DNA of 10,537 nt from an uncultured Clostridia bacterium. GTDB taxonomy: Bacteria > Bacillota > Clostridia > Oscillospirales > CAG-272. A program made the position numbers and the translations under genes. The first letter of the stretch is position 1. Each line of letters begins with the position of its first letter. This document shows, in pieces, positions 7,436 through 10,537 of the stretch. The notes beneath the pieces were generated by a model. The model was not told where the DNA came from. It searched no databases and saw only the letters and a program-made list of their open reading frames with translations. The stretch is from NCBI GenBank assembly GCA_947652805.1, contig CANTEM010000028.1:1-10537 (forward strand), in the 5' to 3' direction.

Positions 7436-8711
7436 ATTCTGCCGCACAGGACAACGCCTGTAAAGCACGTTTGCCGATATCTCTGCGGCAGTATGCGTTT
7501 GCAAAGGATATTTTATCAGCCGCTGCATATGCCTGATCAATCGCATCCTTCAAGTCGGAAGCCGTTGCCGTTACGCCCAGCACTCTACCGCCGGCACTGC
7601 AAAGAGCGCCGTCCTGTATCTTTGCTCCTGCAAAGAACACTTGACCGGCAAGATCTTCCGGAACAGAAATCGGAAATCCGGTTTCATACTTTCCGGGATA
7701 TCCGTTGGACGCCAGAATCACGCAGCATGCGCTCGCATCTGCAAACTGAACGTCCACCGCAGCAAGGGTTTCGTCATGGACTGCTTCCATGATCGTAAGC
7801 AGATCGGTTTGCAGCAGAGGCAGCACCACCTGAGTTTCCGGATCGCCGAACCGACAGTTATACTCAATCACCTTGGGACCGTTTTTCGTAAGCATCAGTC
7901 CGAAATACAAGCAGCCTTTAAAGGGACGACCTTCCTTTTGCATTGCCTCCATGGTAGGAAGAAAAATCGTCTCCATACACTCCCTTGCAATCGCTTCTGT
8001 ATAATAGGGATTGGGTGCAACCGTTCCCATACCGCCGGTGTTCAAACCTGCGTCACCGTCCAATGCCCGCTTGTGATCCATGGAGGATACCATGGGAACA
8101 AGGGTTTTGCCGTCTGTGAACGCCAGCACAGATACTTCCGGTCCGGTAAGAAATTCTTCTACAACAATGGATGCGCCGCTCTCGCCGAAAATCTTTTCTT
8201 CCATCATTGCGCGGACTGTATCCTGCGCCGCTTCTACCGTTTCCACGATCACCGCGCCTTTGCCCAGTGCAAGTCCGTCCGCTTTGATCACGGTCGGCAT
8301 AGGCGCCGTTTTGATATATTCCATGGCTTCCTTTGCATCAGTAAAGGTACGGTATGCCGCAGTAGGAATGTGATACTTTGCCATCAAATTTTTGGAAAAA
8401 ATTTTACTTCCTTCTATGATAGCCGCTTTTTTATCCGGACCAAAGCAGGGGATTCCTGCCGCTTCCAGACTGTCTACCGCACCCAGAACCAGCGGATCAT
8501 CGGGGGCGACAACTGCAAAATCAATTTTATGCTCCACAGCAAACTGGGTGATTCCTGCAATGTCCTTCGCGCCAATGGCAACACACTCTGCATCTGCTGC
8601 AATACCGCCGTTGCCGGGAAGGGCATAGATTTTCTCCACCCGCTTGCTTTCCCGCAGCTTCTTGATAATGGCGTGCTCTCTGCCGCCGCCGCCTACTACT
8701 AAGATATTCAT
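7434..8711 (-). CDS. purD: Phosphoribosylamine--glycine ligase (GAR synthetase)
   Basis: PurD performs step 2 of de novo purine synthesis: 5-phosphoribosylamine, glycine and ATP give GAR, ADP and phosphate. From the chosen start it is 425 residues, the normal length. The N-terminal domain opens with MNILVVGGGGREHAI, the family signature, and has LPGNGG at 31-36. The ATP-grasp domain follows, with VIKADGLALGKGA (141-153), VVEEFLTGPEVS (183-194), DHKRALDGDAGLNTGGMG (212-229) and the metal-binding NCRFGDPETQ (285-294). The C-terminal domain ends CRRDIGKRAL plus a short tail. An in-frame ATG eight codons upstream (8733-8735) would add MRKDIRLY, but it has no ribosome binding site and breaks the family N-terminus. 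The start at 8711 has AAAGGA, although 13 bases away. It lies between the AICAR formyltransferase gene (85 bases upstream) and purL (12 bases downstream). Confidence 0.96.
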   Translation of the reverse strand: MNILVVGGGGREHAIIKKLRESKRVEKIYALPGNGGIAADAECVAIGAKDIAGITQFAVEHKIDFAVVAPDDPLVLGAVDSLEAAGIPCFGPDKKAAIIEGSKIFSKNLMAKYHIPTAAYRTFTDAKEAMEYIKTAPMPTVIKADGLALGKGAVIVETVEAAQDTVRAMMEEKIFGESGASIVVEEFLTGPEVSVLAFTDGKTLVPMVSSMDHKRALDGDAGLNTGGMGTVAPNPYYTEAIARECMETIFLPTMEAMQKEGRPFKGCLYFGLMLTKNGPKVIEYNCRFGDPETQVVLPLLQTDLLTIMEAVHDETLAAVDVQFADASACCVILASNGYPGKYETGFPISVPEDLAGQVFFAGAKIQDGALCSAGGRVLGVTATASDLKDAIDQAYAAADKISFANAYCRRDIGKRALQALSCAAE

Positions 8712-8724
8712 ATATAATCGGATA

Positions 8725-8730
8725 TCCTTT
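8725..8730 (-). promoter_or_regulatory. Probable purD ribosome binding site, long spacing
   Basis: AAAGGA on the - strand is the only purine-rich motif before the purD ATG at 8709-8711. The 13-base spacing is longer than the usual 6-9. The motif lies inside the extra codons that the upstream ATG would create, which argues for the downstream start. Confidence 0.5.
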
Positions 8731-8755
8731 CTCATATTATCATAAACGCAACCAA

Positions 8756-8782
8756 CCGGACACAGGGACTGCCTGTATCCGG
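8756..8782. other. Intercistronic hairpin between the AICAR formyltransferase gene and purD
   Basis: CCGGA (8756-8760) pairs with TCCGG (8778-8782) and ACAGG (8762-8766) with CCTGT (8772-8776), with one mismatch between the two blocks and a five-base loop GACTG. It starts 14 bases behind the formyltransferase stop codon. On the - strand it is followed by TTGGTTGCG rather than a T run, so it is not a convincing terminator. A role in RNA stability or processing within the operon is a guess. Confidence 0.45.
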
Positions 8783-8796
8783 TGGGATCTCATTCA

Positions 8797-9981
8797 TCAG
8801 TGATGGAACAAACGCATGCCGGTAAACGCCATGGAAATTCCGTATTTGTTGCAGGCGGAAATTACAACGTCATCCCGTACGCTGCCGCCGGGCTGTGCGA
8901 TATAGGACACGCCGCTCCGGTATGCACGGATAATGTTGTCGTCAAAGGGGAAGAATGCATCGCTTCCAAGGGCAATGCCTCTAATTCCTGCAAGATATTC
9001 TTTTTTCTCCTGTGCGGTAAATACATCGGGACGGGTGGAGAAAAACTGCTGCCACTGTCCGTCTGCCAGCACATCATCACTGTCCTCGGAAAGATATACG
9101 TCAATGGTATTGTCCCGCACAGCACGGGGTACTGCTTCCAGGAACGGAAGCGCCAATACCTTCGGATGCTGACGCAGCAGCCAGTTGTCTGCCTTCTGTC
9201 CTGCAAGGCGGGTGCAGTGAATCCGGGACTGCTGTCCGGCGCCCACGCCGATTGCCTGTCCGTCTACTGCGTAGCAGACAGAATTGGACTGGGTATATTT
9301 CAGGGTGATCAATGCAATGATCAGATCCCGCTTGCCTGTATCGGGAATCGTTTTATTTTCCGTTACAATATTGGAAAGCAGCGCTTCATTGATGGCAAAA
9401 TTGTTTCTTCCCTGTTCAAAGGAAATGCCAAACACCTGCTTGGTTTCTTTTTCAGCAGGAACATAGTTCGGATCTATCTTTACAATATTATAGTTTCCCT
9501 TTTTCTTGGAACGGAGAATTTCCAGCGCCTCCGGTTCATATCCGGGGGCGATCACGCCGTCGGAAACCTCCCGCTGAATCAGACGGGCAGTGGTTACATC
9601 ACACACGTCGCTGAGGGCGATCCAGTCGCCGAAAGAGGACATGCGGTCCGTTCCCCGGGCGCGGGCATATGCACATGCAAGGGGAGAATCATCCAGGCCT
9701 TCGATATCGTCCACAAAGCACGCCTTTTTCAGACATTCGGGCAGGGGGATTCCCACTGCGGCGGAGGTAGGGCTGACATGCTTGAAGGAGGTTGCCGCAG
9801 GCATGTTCAGTGCGCCCTTGATTTCCTTCACAAGCTGCCAGCCGTTAAAGGCGTCCAGAAAATTGATATATCCCGGCTTGCCGTTCAGAATTTCAATCGG
9901 CAGCTCACTGCCGTCTTCCATATAGATCCTGGAAGGCTTCTGATTGGGATTGCAGCCGTATTTCAGTTCAAATTCTTTCAT
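8797..9981 (-). CDS. purH: Stand-alone AICAR formyltransferase (PurH C-terminal type)
   Basis: This enzyme of 394 residues transfers a formyl group from 10-formyltetrahydrofolate to AICAR, giving FAICAR, the ninth of the ten conversions from PRPP to IMP. It corresponds to the transformylase half of bifunctional PurH/ATIC and lacks the N-terminal MGS-like IMP cyclohydrolase domain: the protein starts directly with MKEFELKYGCNPNQKPS. The catalytic pair Lys67-His68 sits in SFKHVSPTSAAVG. Other family marks are ACAYARARGTDRMSSFGDW near 102-120, GQQSRIHCTRLA in the middle, GSDAFFPF at 339-346 and the terminal RLFHH. The start has AGAAAGG 12 bases upstream. The missing cyclohydrolase activity is supplied by the gene 41 bases upstream. 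Some databases reserve purH for the fused enzyme, so the symbol is approximate while the function is well supported. Confidence 0.94.
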   Translation of the reverse strand: MKEFELKYGCNPNQKPSRIYMEDGSELPIEILNGKPGYINFLDAFNGWQLVKEIKGALNMPAATSFKHVSPTSAAVGIPLPECLKKACFVDDIEGLDDSPLACAYARARGTDRMSSFGDWIALSDVCDVTTARLIQREVSDGVIAPGYEPEALEILRSKKKGNYNIVKIDPNYVPAEKETKQVFGISFEQGRNNFAINEALLSNIVTENKTIPDTGKRDLIIALITLKYTQSNSVCYAVDGQAIGVGAGQQSRIHCTRLAGQKADNWLLRQHPKVLALPFLEAVPRAVRDNTIDVYLSEDSDDVLADGQWQQFFSTRPDVFTAQEKKEYLAGIRGIALGSDAFFPFDDNIIRAYRSGVSYIAQPGGSVRDDVVISACNKYGISMAFTGMRLFHH

Positions 9982-9993
9982 AATTGTATCAAA

Positions 9994-10000
9994 CCTTTCT
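9994..10000 (-). promoter_or_regulatory. Ribosome binding site of the AICAR formyltransferase gene
   Basis: AGAAAGG on the - strand lies 12 bases before the ATG at 9979-9981, within the 41-base gap behind the cyclohydrolase stop codon. The spacing is somewhat long, as for purD, but no better start is near: the protein begins with the expected family N-terminus. Confidence 0.5.
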
Positions 10001-10022
10001 TATGTTGGGGGCAGTGCCCGCC

Positions 10023-10537
10023 TCACACGTTTTTATTCAGAACGCGGGTCTGTGCTTCCCCGCTGGCAAGGTCAATATAGCGTACAAACAAAGAAATTTT
10101 GTTGTCCGGGTGAAGGTTTTCCCAGATTTCCTTTGTGAATGCGTCGATATCGTCGGGAATTTCTACCGGCTCCGGCTCTCCTGCAAAGGACGGAGGCGGG
10201 TTGCCGTCACACTGATAGGTGTGAATAAACTGCCCCTCTCCTGCTGCCGCTTCATAGCAGAAATACTGCCGGGCGCAATGTGCTCCCGCAGCATCCGCAG
10301 CTTTCAGGATGCTCATTTTATAGGAAAAGGTAGCGTCTGCAAAGGTAAGCAGCGCACTGATTCTGGGGGTAAACAACGGTGCGTCCGGCTCGAAGCACCG
10401 GGTTGCCAGGGCATCCTCCATGGTTTTGCCCTGGGACAGATAATCAAAAATCGTATCCGTCTGGTCTCCGTTGGTTACGATCAGATTGTTCTGCAATGTA
10501 CGCACGGGATAGTAAATAATCAGAGACGGATCCTCCA
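10023..10537 (-). CDS. purO: IMP cyclohydrolase, PurO type (5'-truncated by window edge)
   Basis: The frame stays open to the right edge. A GTG at 10503-10505 could be mistaken for a start, but the codons before it read EDPSLIIYYP, which continue the family sequence, so the gene starts outside the window. About 171 codons are visible, and I expect about a quarter to a third of the protein to be missing. The enzyme closes FAICAR to IMP with loss of water, the final step of the pathway. Recognisable parts are VTNGDQTDTI, EPDAPLFTPRIS, SYKMSILKA, GEGQFIHTYQCDGNPPPSF and IPDDIDAFTKEIW, which match bacterial members of the archaeal-type PurO family (PF07826 by recollection). They do not match the MGS-like domain of PurH. 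It sits 41 bases upstream of the AICAR formyltransferase, its direct partner in the pathway. Confidence 0.9.
   Translation of the reverse strand, partial: EDPSLIIYYPVRTLQNNLIVTNGDQTDTIFDYLSQGKTMEDALATRCFEPDAPLFTPRISALLTFADATFSYKMSILKAADAAGAHCARQYFCYEAAAGEGQFIHTYQCDGNPPPSFAGEPEPVEIPDDIDAFTKEIWENLHPDNKISLFVRYIDLASGEAQTRVLNKNV

Noticed and set aside
7641..8702. + strand open frame of about 350 codons opposite purD
   Set aside because: It is a mirror of the purD reading frame with Cys/His-rich, low-sense composition, no ribosome binding site and no family resemblance.
8734..8742. Extended -10-like sequence TGATAATAT on the - strand upstream of purD
   Set aside because: A start about seven bases downstream would fall at the purD ribosome binding site, leaving no usable leader, and no -35 box is present at 17 bases. 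The AT-rich stretch is more likely just spacer.
10009..10019. GGGCAGTGCCC inverted repeat between the cyclohydrolase and formyltransferase genes
   Set aside because: The arms leave a one-base loop, which cannot form an RNA hairpin, and no T run follows.
8782..10080. Long + strand open frame (over 400 codons) opposite the AICAR formyltransferase gene
   Set aside because: It is antisense to a clearly recognisable gene, is rich in Cys/His/Arg runs typical of shadow frames, and resembles no family. Its length follows from the codon use of the real gene.
1..10537. CRISPR array, prophage, toxin-antitoxin, defence or biosynthetic cluster, tRNA or rRNA genes
   Set aside because: No regularly spaced repeats, integrase or transposase motifs, small overlapping gene pairs or tRNA-like cloverleaf sequences were found. 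Nearly all of the window is accounted for by six housekeeping or transporter genes.

Overview
The window looks like a chromosomal segment of a Gram-positive, anaerobic Clostridia-type bacterium, most likely near Oscillospirales/Ruminococcaceae. This is inferred from G+C near one half, AAGGAG-type ribosome binding sites, a single-chain PurL with an N-terminal domain of the clostridial/streptococcal type, and a PurH function split into a stand-alone AICAR formyltransferase plus a PurO-type IMP cyclohydrolase. The species cannot be named from this sequence alone.

Layout. From the left edge to about 1990 (+ strand) lies the 3' part of a large FtsX/MacB-type ABC transporter permease, whose 5' end is outside the window. 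It ends nine bases before a perfect 34-bp palindrome that serves as a two-way terminator. Bases 1991-2250 carry no gene. They hold that palindrome, a cluster of inverted and direct repeats (2040-2177) with two mutually exclusive hairpins, and a probable terminator for the gene arriving from the other side. From 2251 to the right edge everything is on the - strand. In order of transcription (right to left) the genes are: IMP cyclohydrolase (partial, start beyond the right edge), AICAR formyltransferase (purH-type), purD, purL and asnS.

The four pur genes are tightly spaced (41, 85 and 12 bases) and catalyse step 2 (PurD), step 4 (PurL) and the last two steps (AICAR formyltransferase, IMP cyclohydrolase) of de novo IMP synthesis, so they very probably form the distal part of a purine operon whose promoter and remaining genes lie to the right of the window. 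asnS follows purL after 74 bases containing a hairpin and may be read from the same transcript or separately. The purine/asnS block converges with the transporter gene on the repeat-rich 260-base spacer.

I found no new multi-gene system here. All five complete or partial - strand genes are recognisable housekeeping genes. The points that deserve a second look are structural: the convergent spacer with competing hairpins, the hairpin between purL and asnS whose better T-tract faces away from the genes, and a calcium-loop-like motif in the transporter's extracellular domain.
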